The notes under the pieces were generated by a model. That model was given only the letters and a program-made list of their open reading frames with translations, was not told the origin of the DNA and ran no database searches. A DNA stretch of 64,000 nt from the NCBI GenBank assembly GCA_031286585.1, contig JAITUC010000031.1, positions 124,001 through 188,000 of the forward strand, written 5' to 3'. Position numbers and translations under genes: made by a program. Within the stretch, counting starts at the first letter, position 1; the number at the start of each line of letters is the position of its first letter. Source of the DNA: Delftia acidovorans. GTDB lineage: Bacteria; Pseudomonadota; Gammaproteobacteria; Burkholderiales; Burkholderiaceae_C. This document shows positions 52,179-60,296 of this stretch, piece after piece.

Positions 52179-53561
52179 ATGACCGCTGTCACCCCAGAGC
52201 TGCTGCGTCGCTTCGACGTACCGGGGCCCCGATACACCTCGTTCCCTACCGCCGACCGCTTTGTCGAGGCCTTTGGTGCAGAGGACTATATCCTGGCGCT
52301 GCAACAACGCAAATCGAGTACCGCAGCGCGTGCCGCGCCTTTGTCGCTGTATGTGCATGTGCCCTTTTGCGAGTCGCTGTGCTACTACTGCGCCTGCAAC
52401 AAGATCGTGACGCGCCACCACGATCGCGCCGCCGTCTACCTGGACTACCTGGCGCGCGAGATGGCCTTGCACACGGCCCATTGCGGCAAGGGCCAGACCG
52501 TCAGCCAGCTGCACCTGGGCGGCGGCACGCCCACCTTCTTCTCCGATGACGAGCTGCGCACGCTGATGGGACTGTTGCGCGAGCATTTCAAGCTGGAGCC
52601 GGGCGGCGAGTACTCCATCGAGGTCGATCCGCGCACCGTCAGCGTCGAGCGCCTGGCCGTGCTCAAGGAGCTGGGCTTCAACCGCCTGAGCTTCGGCGTG
52701 CAGGACTTTGACGAGCAGGTGCAGATCGCCGTGCACCGCGTGCAGCCGGCCGAGCAGGTGTTCGAGCTGGTGGCGGCCGCGCGGCAGCTGGGCTTTGCCT
52801 CCATCAACGTGGACCTGATCTACGGCCTGCCCAAGCAGACGCCCGAATCCTTCGAGCGCACGCTGGCCCAGGTCAACGCGCTGCGGCCCGACCGCATCGC
52901 GCTCTATGCCTATGCCCACCTGCCCGAGCGCTTCAAGCCGCAGCGGCGCATTGCGGCCGAGGATCTGCCCCAGGGGGCCGACAAGCTGGCCATGCTGTCG
53001 CGTTCCATCGCCGCGTTCATGGAAGGTGGCTATGTCTACGTGGGCATGGACCACTTCGCCCTGCCCGAGGATGCACTGGCCGTGGCCAAGCGCCAGGGCC
53101 GGCTGCACCGCAACTTCCAGGGCTACAGCACCCAGCCCGACTGCGACCTGATTGCGCTGGGCGTGTCGGCCATCGGCAAGGTGGGCGCCAGCTACAGCCA
53201 GAACGCCAAGACGCTGGAGGAGTACTACGACGCCATCGACGCCAGCCACCTGCCCGTGGTGCGGGGCCTGGCACTGTCGCGCGACGACCTGGTGCGCCGC
53301 GCCGTCATCATGGCCATCATGTGCCAGGGCGCGGTGCTGTTCGAACCCATGGAGCAGGCCTGGCTGCTGGGCTTTCGCGAGTACTTCGCGTCCGAGATGG
53401 CGGCGCTGGAGGATCTGCAGGCCAAGGGCCTGGTGCAGATCAGCGACGAGGGCTTCCAGGTCACGCCCATGGGCTGGTACTTCGTGCGCGGCGTGGCCAT
53501 GCTGTTTGACCGATATCTGCAGGCGGACAAGAACCGGGCGCGGTTTTCGAGGATCATCTAG
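52179..53561 (+). CDS. hemN: Oxygen-independent coproporphyrinogen III dehydrogenase
   Basis: The 460-residue radical-SAM enzyme converts coproporphyrinogen III to protoporphyrinogen IX without oxygen. The cluster motif is PFCESLCYYCACN (C-x3-C-x2-C), with HLGGGTPTFF, SFGVQDFD and the HemN-specific N-terminal region PGPRYTSFPTADRF. Length is that of true HemN, not the shorter HemW. Induction by FNR would supply haem for the cbb3 oxidase at low oxygen. It has GAGGA upstream of the ATG. The next gene begins 6 nt after its stop, suggesting an operon. Confidence 0.95.
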   Translation: MTAVTPELLRRFDVPGPRYTSFPTADRFVEAFGAEDYILALQQRKSSTAARAAPLSLYVHVPFCESLCYYCACNKIVTRHHDRAAVYLDYLAREMALHTAHCGKGQTVSQLHLGGGTPTFFSDDELRTLMGLLREHFKLEPGGEYSIEVDPRTVSVERLAVLKELGFNRLSFGVQDFDEQVQIAVHRVQPAEQVFELVAAARQLGFASINVDLIYGLPKQTPESFERTLAQVNALRPDRIALYAYAHLPERFKPQRRIAAEDLPQGADKLAMLSRSIAAFMEGGYVYVGMDHFALPEDALAVAKRQGRLHRNFQGYSTQPDCDLIALGVSAIGKVGASYSQNAKTLEEYYDAIDASHLPVVRGLALSRDDLVRRAVIMAIMCQGAVLFEPMEQAWLLGFREYFASEMAALEDLQAKGLVQISDEGFQVTPMGWYFVRGVAMLFDRYLQADKNRARFSRII

Positions 53562-53566
53562 GCCCC

Positions 53567-54292
53567 ATGCTCTTGTCGCTGCTCTGGACTGCTTTGATCA
53601 TGGGGCTCGTCGGCGGGCCCCATTGCCTTGCCATGTGCGCCGCGCCCTGCGGCGTGGTCACGGGCGGGGCAGGCCAGGGCGGGGTGCAGGGCGATCCGCA
53701 GGTGGTGGCCGTGCATGGATTGCAAAGCCGGCTGTGGCTGCGCACGGCGCTGTTCCACGGCGGCCGTCTGGCAGGCTATGCCAGCCTGGGCGCCGCCTCG
53801 GCCCTGGCCATGGAGAGCCTGTCCTGGCTTACCAGTCAGACCACGGCGCTGCAGCCCTTCTGGACGCTGACCCATGTCGCCGTGATGGCCTGGGGCCTGG
53901 CCATGATGGTGCAGGCCCGCCAGCCCGCCTGGCTGGAGTCTGCCGGCCGCGCGGCCTGGCGGCGCGTGCAGCCCTGGGTGTCGGCGCCGGGCGGCACGCT
54001 GGCGGCTGGCTATGCCTGGGCGCTCATGCCTTGCGGACTGCTGTATTCGGCCGTGCTGGTCGCCGCGCTCAGCGGCGGCCCGTTGCAGGGCGCGCTGGCC
54101 ATGGCGGCCTTTGGCGTGGGCAGCGGCCTGTGGCTGGTGGCCGGCCCCTGGCTGTGGCGGCTGGGCCGGCAGCGCCTGAACGGTCTGCGCGCCGAATGGG
54201 GCACGCGCCTGGCCGGCCTGATGCTGGTGGGCGTGGCCGTGTGGGCGCTGTGGATGGACCTGATCTACAAGCCCAGCCTCTGGTGCCGTTGA
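53567..54292 (+). CDS. DsbD_2/TauE-like membrane protein linked to cbb3 genes
   Basis: The 241-residue inner-membrane protein has about six helices. Its start includes GGPHCLAMCAAPCG, and a central MPCGLLYSAVLVAAL segment repeats the pattern. This is the family annotated as sulfite exporter TauE/SafE-like or DsbD_2, often found with cbb3 assembly genes. The conserved cysteines suggest handling of a thiophilic metal such as copper, but this is inference. It follows hemN by only 6 nt and no ribosome site of its own is obvious, so translation may be coupled. Confidence 0.78.
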   Translation: MLLSLLWTALIMGLVGGPHCLAMCAAPCGVVTGGAGQGGVQGDPQVVAVHGLQSRLWLRTALFHGGRLAGYASLGAASALAMESLSWLTSQTTALQPFWTLTHVAVMAWGLAMMVQARQPAWLESAGRAAWRRVQPWVSAPGGTLAAGYAWALMPCGLLYSAVLVAALSGGPLQGALAMAAFGVGSGLWLVAGPWLWRLGRQRLNGLRAEWGTRLAGLMLVGVAVWALWMDLIYKPSLWCR

Positions 54293-54361
54293 GCAACAGC
54301 TGAGGCCAGACTTGGCTCCTGGGGCCGCGGATTGGCTGCGAGGCCCTCAGAACTGGAGATA

Positions 54362-55708
54362 ATGCCCGAATCATCGGCTTACATATTGCCGATTCCTTCA
54401 GCCTCGGGGCCGTTGCCGCGCGTGAACCATTCCGTCCTCATCGATATCCGAGACCTCCGTCCGGGCATGTTTGTCCAGCTCGATGTCGGGTGGCTGAACC
54501 ATCCCTTTCCGGTCAGCAGCTTCAAGATCACCTCCAGCGCACAGATCCAGACCCTGAAATCCCTGGGCCTGGAGGTGGTGCGCTGCGTCCCGCACAAAAG
54601 CGACACCTGGCCCGCCGAGGTGCGCACCCCGCCTCCGCAGGAGCTGCCGCCCGTCGTGGCGGCCCCCGAGCCTGCACCCACCGAACCTCCGCCGGCCCCG
54701 CTGCTGCTGTCCGTGCCTGACTGGCGCGGCCGGCTGGAGGACTGCAATGCGCGCTTTCAGAAAGTGGAGCGCGGCTACATGGCCATAGAGACCACCATTG
54801 CCAGCGCGCCAGAGCAGGCGCGCATGCCCACCGAGGCCCTGGTCGATGGCTGCCTGGCCGAGCTGGCGGGCCCGCAGGACGTGGCCATTCACCTGCTGTC
54901 CGATGGCGTGGGCAGCAGCCAGAGCGTGCATGCCGTCAACGTGACCGTGCTCAGCCTGCTGCTGGGCCGGGCCCTGGGCCTGGAGGCCTCGCTGCTGCGC
55001 GACCTGGGCCTGGCGGCGCTGCTGCATGACGCGGGCAAGCCCGTGGCTGGTGTCGACAGCATGCACGGCCTGGCCCTGGAGCCTTCCGTGCCCGACGCCC
55101 TGCGCGAGCGCTACGAGCGCCATGTGGGCGAATCCGTGGCCATTGCCATGCGCATGGGTTTGTCGGCCCAGGTCACCACGGCCATCGCCCAGCACCATGA
55201 GTGGGCCGACGGCACGGGGTTCCCGCTGAGCCTGGTGGCCGAGGACATGGAGCTCACGGGCCAGATCCTGGCCCTGGTCAACACCTACGACCGCCTGTGC
55301 AATCCCGGCGATGCACAGACGCCGCATACGCCGCACGAGGCCCTGTCCCTGCTGTTCAGCCGGCTGCGCGACAAGTTCGCCGCGCCCGTGCTCAATGGCT
55401 TCATCCGCATGATGGGCGTGTTCCCCCCGGGCTCGGTGGTGGAATTGACCGACGGGCGCCATGCCATGGTCATGTCCGTGAATGCATCACGCCCGCTCAA
55501 GCCCTCGGTGATGGTCCATGATGCCGGCGTGCCGGCCGCGCAGGCGCCCGTGCTGGCGCTGGAGCTGTTTCCCGAGCTGGGCATACGCCGGGGAGTGGCG
55601 CCCGCGCAGCTGCCGCGCGATGCGCTGGACTACCTGTCGCCGCGCCGGCGTGTCTGCTATTACTTTGAACGGGCGGTGGAATTGGATCCACCGAAGGTGG
55701 CGTCTTGA
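54362..55708 (+). CDS. HD-GYP domain phosphodiesterase-like protein (DUF3391 N-terminus)
   Basis: The 448-residue protein has a DUF3391-type N-terminal domain (SVLIDIRDLRPGMFVQLD), a Pro-rich linker and an HD-GYP domain. HD is LLHDAGK (His222, Asp223), followed by YERHVGES and HHE (278-280). The GYP motif reads DGTGFP (283-288), i.e. GFP instead of GYP, though the metal-ligand histidines remain. HD-GYP proteins degrade c-di-GMP. The 4-base overlap (TTGA) with the following GGDEF-EAL gene indicates coupled synthesis. The ATG at 54362 sits close to GGAG; a TTG at 54332 is a less likely start. Confidence 0.83.
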   Translation: MPESSAYILPIPSASGPLPRVNHSVLIDIRDLRPGMFVQLDVGWLNHPFPVSSFKITSSAQIQTLKSLGLEVVRCVPHKSDTWPAEVRTPPPQELPPVVAAPEPAPTEPPPAPLLLSVPDWRGRLEDCNARFQKVERGYMAIETTIASAPEQARMPTEALVDGCLAELAGPQDVAIHLLSDGVGSSQSVHAVNVTVLSLLLGRALGLEASLLRDLGLAALLHDAGKPVAGVDSMHGLALEPSVPDALRERYERHVGESVAIAMRMGLSAQVTTAIAQHHEWADGTGFPLSLVAEDMELTGQILALVNTYDRLCNPGDAQTPHTPHEALSLLFSRLRDKFAAPVLNGFIRMMGVFPPGSVVELTDGRHAMVMSVNASRPLKPSVMVHDAGVPAAQAPVLALELFPELGIRRGVAPAQLPRDALDYLSPRRRVCYYFERAVELDPPKVAS

Positions 55709-58191
55709 ACAAGCAAGCGCTCAACCGCGCCTGGCCCCGTCTGCTCGATGCACTGCAGGAGGCCCTGTGGCTGATCGATGCGCGCACCCTGAAGGTGCTG
55801 CGCGCCAACGCCGCCAGCGAATCCGTCACCGGCTATGAGGCCGATGCGGCCCCGGGCCTGCCCGTGCAGGTGCTGGCCGCCACGCCGCAGCAGCAGGCTT
55901 TCTGGAGCGACCCCTTCAACTGGCAGGCCGGGGCCCAGTTCATTGCCGAGGTGCGCCGCGCCGATGGCCAGCTGGCGCCCGTGGAGATGCGCGTGCGCGC
56001 GCTCGACGGCGAGGTGCTGCTGGTCAGCATGCTGGACCGGCGCGAGCAGGCATTGCACGAGGCCGAGTTCGAGAGCCTGCTGGGCGAACTGCGCGCCACG
56101 CTGGAGTCCGCGGCCGACGCCATCCTGGTCTGCGATCCCGATGGCCGCATCCGCGCCTTCAACCACCGCTTTGCCACGCTCTGGGGCATTCCCGAGGCGC
56201 TGCTGGTGCGCCGCAACGACGTGGCCATCCTCGACCACCTGGCCAGCCAGGTGCGCGATGCCGAATCCTATGCGCGCCAGCTGAAGCTGCTGTCGGCCCA
56301 GCCCCTGATGGAGGCGGCCGACGTGCTGGACCTGCGCGACGGCCGCATCCTGGAGCGCCGCGCCGTGCCCCAGCTCCGCCGTGGCCTGCCCATGGGGCGG
56401 ATCTTTTCCTTCCGCGACATCACGGCCGAGGCCCAGACCCAGGCGGGCCTGGAGCTGGCCGCGCGCGTCTTCGAGTCCAGCCTGGACGGCATCTTCATCG
56501 CCGACGGCTACATGGACGTGGCCCGCACCAACCCGGCCTGCGAACGCCTGCTGGGCGGCATGCCCGTGCAGGGACGCACGGTGGAGTCGCTGTTCGAGGC
56601 CGCCGAAGGCCAGGCCGACACCCTGGGCGACCTGGCCCGCATCCAGTGGCACCAGGGCGGATTCTGGGAGGGCGACCTGTGGCTGCGCCAGTCCGGTGGC
56701 GCGCGCTGCGCCGTGCGCCTGTCCTGGGTGCCGCTGCGCAACGCGCAGGGCGACGTGGTGCAGAGCATCGGCTTCATGCGCGACCTCACGCAGCAGCGCG
56801 TGGCCCAGCAGCGCATTGAACAACTGGCCTACAGCGACGCGCTCACCGGCCTGCCCAACCGCCTGAACCTCACGGAGCGCGTGGATGCGGCCATCGAGGC
56901 CGCGCGCGCAGGCGGCACGGTGTTCAGCATCCTGTTCATCGACCTGGACCGCTTCAAGATCATCAACGACTCGCTGGGCCACCAGTTCGGCGACCGCGTG
57001 CTCAAGCTGGTCGCGCAGCGCCTGAGCGACTGCATGCGGCCCGTGGACATCCTGTGCCGCCTGGGCGGCGACGAGTTCGTGCTCTACCTGCAGGGCTGCA
57101 ACGCCGAGCTGGCCGCGTCGGTGGCCAGGCGCATCCTGCAGGAGATGGAGCGCCCCTTCCTGCTCGACGGCCTGGGTTTCTCCGTGCAGTGCAGCATCGG
57201 CGTGGCCCAGTACCCGGCCGATGGCCTCACGCTGGATGAGCTGATCCGCCAGGCCGACACCGCCATGTACCGCGTCAAGGAACGGGGCCGGGGCCATTTC
57301 AGCTTCTACCAGCCACAGATGAGCGCCGGCCTGCTGTCGCGCATGAAGCTGGAGCACGCCATGCGCCAGGCGCTGGAGCATGGCCGCATGGCGGTCCACT
57401 TCCAGCCGCAGGTGCACATAGACAGCGACCGCATCGTCGCGGCCGAGGCGCTGCTGCGCTGGACCGATCCCGAATTCGGCGTGGTCTCGCCGGGTGTCTT
57501 CATTCCGCTGGCCGAGGAGTCGGGCTACATCGTCACGCTGGGCGCCTGGGTCATGGAGCAGGCCGTGCAGGAGGCTGCGCGCTGGCAGCAGCAGGGCATG
57601 CCCATCAAGGTCTCGGTCAACGTGTCGGCGCTGGAGTTCCGCCAGTCGGGCTTTGTCGAGCGGGTGACCGAGCTGCTGCGCAGCTACGGCCTGGCTCCAC
57701 AGCTGCTGGAGCTGGAGCTGACGGAAAGCATCCTGCTGCAGGATGCCCAGGACATGGCGCTGCGCGTGTGCCAGATCGCCGATCTGGGCGTGGGCATGGT
57801 CATTGACGACTTCGGCACCGGCTACTCCAACCTGGCCTACCTGAAGAAGCTGCCCATCTCCAAGATCAAGATCGACCAGAGCTTCGTGCGCGGCCTGCCC
57901 AGCGACGAGGGCGACCAGGCCATTGTGGGCGCCATCATCAGCCTGGGGCTGGCGCTGGGCGTGGAGATCGTGGCCGAGGGCGTGGAAACGCCCGAGCAGC
58001 TCACGGCCATCCATCGCATGCAGGGCCACTACTTCCAGGGCTTCCTGTGTGCCCCGGGCCTGCCGCGCGAGCAGTTCGGCGAATGCCTGCAGGCCCAGCG
58101 CGCCGGCATTGGCGCCATCGCCTACCGGCAGAGAATGGCCCAGGCCGCCAGCGCTCAGCTGCCTGCGCTCAAGCCCTTCCAGAGCATGTAG
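55705..58191 (+). CDS. PAS-GGDEF-EAL c-di-GMP signalling protein
   Basis: The 828-residue soluble protein has three PAS-like regions (about residues 5-110, 115-235 and 240-380), then GGDEF (GGDEF at 454-458, with an RPVD inhibitory-site motif five residues before it) and EAL (EAL at 581-583; DDFGTGYSNL and EGVETPEQL motifs intact). Both cyclase and phosphodiesterase sites look complete, so net activity is not predictable. No transmembrane helix was seen. The start is TTG, sharing bases with the stop of the HD-GYP gene, with GAAGGTGG upstream. Its 3' end overlaps a convergent gene by 37 nt. Confidence 0.87.
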   Translation: MNKQALNRAWPRLLDALQEALWLIDARTLKVLRANAASESVTGYEADAAPGLPVQVLAATPQQQAFWSDPFNWQAGAQFIAEVRRADGQLAPVEMRVRALDGEVLLVSMLDRREQALHEAEFESLLGELRATLESAADAILVCDPDGRIRAFNHRFATLWGIPEALLVRRNDVAILDHLASQVRDAESYARQLKLLSAQPLMEAADVLDLRDGRILERRAVPQLRRGLPMGRIFSFRDITAEAQTQAGLELAARVFESSLDGIFIADGYMDVARTNPACERLLGGMPVQGRTVESLFEAAEGQADTLGDLARIQWHQGGFWEGDLWLRQSGGARCAVRLSWVPLRNAQGDVVQSIGFMRDLTQQRVAQQRIEQLAYSDALTGLPNRLNLTERVDAAIEAARAGGTVFSILFIDLDRFKIINDSLGHQFGDRVLKLVAQRLSDCMRPVDILCRLGGDEFVLYLQGCNAELAASVARRILQEMERPFLLDGLGFSVQCSIGVAQYPADGLTLDELIRQADTAMYRVKERGRGHFSFYQPQMSAGLLSRMKLEHAMRQALEHGRMAVHFQPQVHIDSDRIVAAEALLRWTDPEFGVVSPGVFIPLAEESGYIVTLGAWVMEQAVQEAARWQQQGMPIKVSVNVSALEFRQSGFVERVTELLRSYGLAPQLLELELTESILLQDAQDMALRVCQIADLGVGMVIDDFGTGYSNLAYLKKLPISKIKIDQSFVRGLPSDEGDQAIVGAIISLGLALGVEIVAEGVETPEQLTAIHRMQGHYFQGFLCAPGLPREQFGECLQAQRAGIGAIAYRQRMAQAASAQLPALKPFQSM

Positions 58192-58973
58192 GCCGCCAGG
58201 CCGAACAGCAGCATGGCAAAGATGCGCTTGAGCTGGGCCACGGGCAGCCGGTGCGCGGCCCGTGCCCCCAGCGGTGCCGTCAGCACGCTGCAGCAGGCCA
58301 GGGCCAGCAGGGCCGGCAGCCACAGGTAGCCCAGCGAGTATTCGGGGCGCCCCGCGTCACCCGCGCCGGTGAAGATCAGGCCGGCCGCATTCACCACGGC
58401 AATCGGAAACCCCAGCGCCGCGCTGGTGCCCACGGCCATGTGCATGGGCACCGAGCAGCGCATCATGAAGGGCACGCTGATGAAGGCCCCGCCCGCACCC
58501 ACCAGCCCCGAGATGAAGCCCAGTCCCGTACCCGCGCCGTACAGCCCCAGCAGGCCGGGCAGGGCGCGCGTGGCCGTGGGCTGGCTGTTGCTGCGCAGCA
58601 TGCGCAGCGCCATGTAGCCGATGAACACGCCAAAGAACAGCGCCAGGTATTTGCCGCGCAGCAGCGCGAAAACGCCCAGGCTGGCGAGCAGCCCGCCCGT
58701 GATGATGCCCGGCGCCAGGCTGCGCACGATGTCCCAGCGCACGGCGCCGCGCCCATGGTGGGCGCGCAGGCTGGAGATGGAGGTGAACACGATGGTGGCC
58801 ATGGCCGTGGCGATCGCCATCTTCACGGCCAGGTCGGGCCCGACCCCGCGCTTGTCGAGGAAGTAGGTCAGGAAGGGCACGAGCACCATGCCCCCGCCCA
58901 CGCCCAGCAGGCCGGCCAGGAAACCGGAGCACAGGCCCAGCAGGGCCAGTTCGAGAAACAGCAGATCAGGCAT
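58155..58973 (-). CDS. TSUP (TauE/SafE) family membrane permease
   Basis: The 272-residue inner-membrane protein has about eight helices in two related halves, each with the TSUP motif (GFLAGLLGVGGGMVLVP and GFISGLVGAGGAFISVP). Members export or import sulfite, sulfonates or related sulfur compounds; the substrate is not predictable. The ATG at 58973 is chosen because upstream in-frame residues run into the 6S terminator. The 3' end overlaps the convergent GGDEF-EAL gene by 37 nt. Confidence 0.87.
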   Translation of the reverse strand: MPDLLFLELALLGLCSGFLAGLLGVGGGMVLVPFLTYFLDKRGVGPDLAVKMAIATAMATIVFTSISSLRAHHGRGAVRWDIVRSLAPGIITGGLLASLGVFALLRGKYLALFFGVFIGYMALRMLRSNSQPTATRALPGLLGLYGAGTGLGFISGLVGAGGAFISVPFMMRCSVPMHMAVGTSAALGFPIAVVNAAGLIFTGAGDAGRPEYSLGYLWLPALLALACCSVLTAPLGARAAHRLPVAQLKRIFAMLLFGLAAYMLWKGLSAGS

Positions 58974-59005
58974 GTTGGGCGGTACGGCACAAGAGGGCGG
59001 GCAAC

Positions 59006-59040
59006 AAAAAACCCGGCGCACCGTGGAGGTGCGCCGGGTT
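59006..59040 (-). terminator. Intrinsic terminator of the 6S RNA gene
   Basis: On the minus strand a perfect 12-bp stem (ACCCGGCGCACC/GGTGCGCCGGGT) is followed by T6. Confidence 0.85.
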
Positions 59041-59048
59041 GGGATCAG

Positions 59049-59221
59049 GTGTCTGCAAAGACCACCGGGCCGTCATCCTGAACCGGGGTTCAGGGGGGCA
59101 AGGGCAGCCAGACGTTGGGTTCATCTGACGCGAGACGATCACGCTCGAATGGCAATGTACCAAGCCCGGGCTCATAGAGCATTGGTCCAAGGAACTATAA
59201 AGCCCGGCGGGTTTGCAGACG
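59049..59221 (-). ncRNA. ssrS: 6S RNA
   Basis: It lies downstream of zapA on the same strand, the usual proteobacterial locus. The ends pair: GTCTGCAAA at the 5' end matches TTTGCAGAC at the 3' end, with a second block CCGGGC/GCCCGG inside. This gives one long interrupted hairpin of about 173 nt. The 3' part (CCTGAACCCCGGTTCAGG) resembles the conserved segment of E. coli 6S. It would bind sigma-70 RNA polymerase and dampen transcription in stationary phase. Ends are approximate. Confidence 0.8.
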
Positions 59222-59226
59222 TCTCC

Positions 59227-59254
59227 ATTCTACGGCGATTGGGCAGGCCCGCAA
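59227..59254 (-). promoter_or_regulatory. Promoter of the 6S RNA gene
   Basis: On the minus strand TTGCGG, a 16-nt spacer and TAGAAT place the start near 59220, at the base of the 6S closing stem. Confidence 0.55.
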
Positions 59255-59304
59255 TCAAGTTCTTTGAACGGCATGGGCTTTCCATTGACATGGGCGATGC
59301 CATC

Positions 59305-59328
59305 AAAAACGGCCTCCGAAGAGGCCGT
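59305..59328 (-). terminator. Intrinsic terminator of zapA
   Basis: On the minus strand an ACGGCCTC/GAGGCCGT stem with a UUCG loop is followed by T5, just after the zapA stop. Confidence 0.82.
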
Positions 59329-59349
59329 TGCGTGGACGGGGGCGGCAGC

Positions 59350-59751
59350 TCAGAGCAGCCGTGCATCGCTTTCCAGGGCCTGGTCCAGGCGCAGCACCAG
59401 TTGCTCGGCAAGCGCCTGCTGGCGCTGGCGCTCGGCCAGTTCCTCGGGGCTGGGCTCGGGCGGCAGGGACTGGGCGGCCTGCTGTGAAGTGACCTCGTCA
59501 CGCAGGGACTGCATTTCGGCCTGGGCCGTGGCCATGGCGCTTTCCTGCGCTTCGCGGTCCAGCACGTCGAAGGCCATGTTCAGCGCGGACAGCACGGCCA
59601 CGCGCTCGCGCGAGCGGACCTTGCCGCTGTCGCGGATGCGGGTCATGGCCGTGTCCACACGGCGCACGGCCTCGAGCAGACGCTCTTCCTGGCCATCGGG
59701 GCAGGTCAGCACATAGCTTTGCTGCAGGATTTGCACTTCGATCTGCTTCAT
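59350..59751 (-). CDS. zapA: Cell division protein ZapA
   Basis: The 133-residue cytoplasmic protein has the ZapA N-terminal domain (MKQIEVQILQQSYVLTCPDGQEERLLEAVRRVD) and a long coiled coil (about 65-130). It bundles FtsZ filaments at the Z ring. It is somewhat longer than E. coli ZapA (109), mainly through a Pro/Glu/Gln-rich insertion near residues 90-105. It follows the ZapB-like gene by 21 nt in one operon and is followed by its own terminator and the 6S RNA gene. Confidence 0.93.
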   Translation of the reverse strand: MKQIEVQILQQSYVLTCPDGQEERLLEAVRRVDTAMTRIRDSGKVRSRERVAVLSALNMAFDVLDREAQESAMATAQAEMQSLRDEVTSQQAAQSLPPEPSPEELAERQRQQALAEQLVLRLDQALESDARLL

Positions 59752-59772
59752 GGGCGTTCGGGGCGAAGGGGG

Positions 59773-59982
59773 TCACGCCCCCTGGTTGGAGGGCAGGCGC
59801 TCGATCAGGGCGTCGACGCGGGCCCGGGCGGCGTTGAGCCGCGAGCGCAGCGAATCACGCTCCTGGGTCAGGGCCGCCACCTGCTCGGCGAGTAGCGCAT
59901 TCGTGCGTTGCAGTTCCTCGTGGCGAACCAGCAGGCGCTCCACGCGCTCTGCAATGTGGTCGAGGGAAGTCTGGGAGGTCAT
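59773..59982 (-). CDS. ZapB-like coiled-coil protein (TIGR02449 type)
   Basis: The 69-residue protein is almost all coiled coil, with leucine-rich heptads in HEELQRTNALLAEQVAALTQ and a basic second half. TIGR02449-type proteins occur directly upstream of zapA in many beta- and gammaproteobacteria, and a ZapB-like function with ZapA is inferred. It is the first gene of the short operon with zapA. Confidence 0.82.
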   Translation of the reverse strand: MTSQTSLDHIAERVERLLVRHEELQRTNALLAEQVAALTQERDSLRSRLNAARARVDALIERLPSNQGA

Positions 59983-60296
59983 AGACGCTGAGATTGTAGG
60001 ACGTGCGAACGAAGTGAGCGCATTCCGTGGAAGTATCCGAGGAAACCTGGTAACAGGGGGGTGTAGATGGCTTGACGTCAGCGCCGTGCTCAGGTATTTG
60101 AGTGCAGGCGGCAGACTGTCTCACAAAATCGTAGCGCCATGTGTAGGACGCGTCTGCTTCGGCGGGGTGTAATGCGTAAGCATTGGTTGCGGGTGCGGTG
60201 CGGGTACGGGGCGGATGCGGTGGGGGTGCGCACTACAATGCGCCGCGTTGGCGGGGCGGCCGGTTCAAGGCAGCGTCGCACGGAGCAAACAAATTC
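59983..60296. other. 314-nt intergenic region between zapB-like gene and cobB
   Basis: It separates divergent genes and should hold both promoters. An AATGC/GCATT hairpin lies at 60171-60184, a G-rich low-complexity tract of degenerate GCGGGT units at 60186-60232, and a TACAAT hexamer that could be the cobB -10 at 60234-60239. No cobalamin-riboswitch B12 box was found despite the cobalamin genes downstream. Confidence 0.5.

Noticed and set aside
53567..54292. Calling the hemN-linked membrane protein a true sulfite exporter
   Set aside because: The cysteine-containing motifs (PHCLAMCAAPCG, MPCG) differ from classical TSUP motifs such as those in the 58155-58973 gene.
59983..60296. Cobalamin riboswitch ahead of cobB
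   Set aside because: No B12-box sequence or matching stem order was found.
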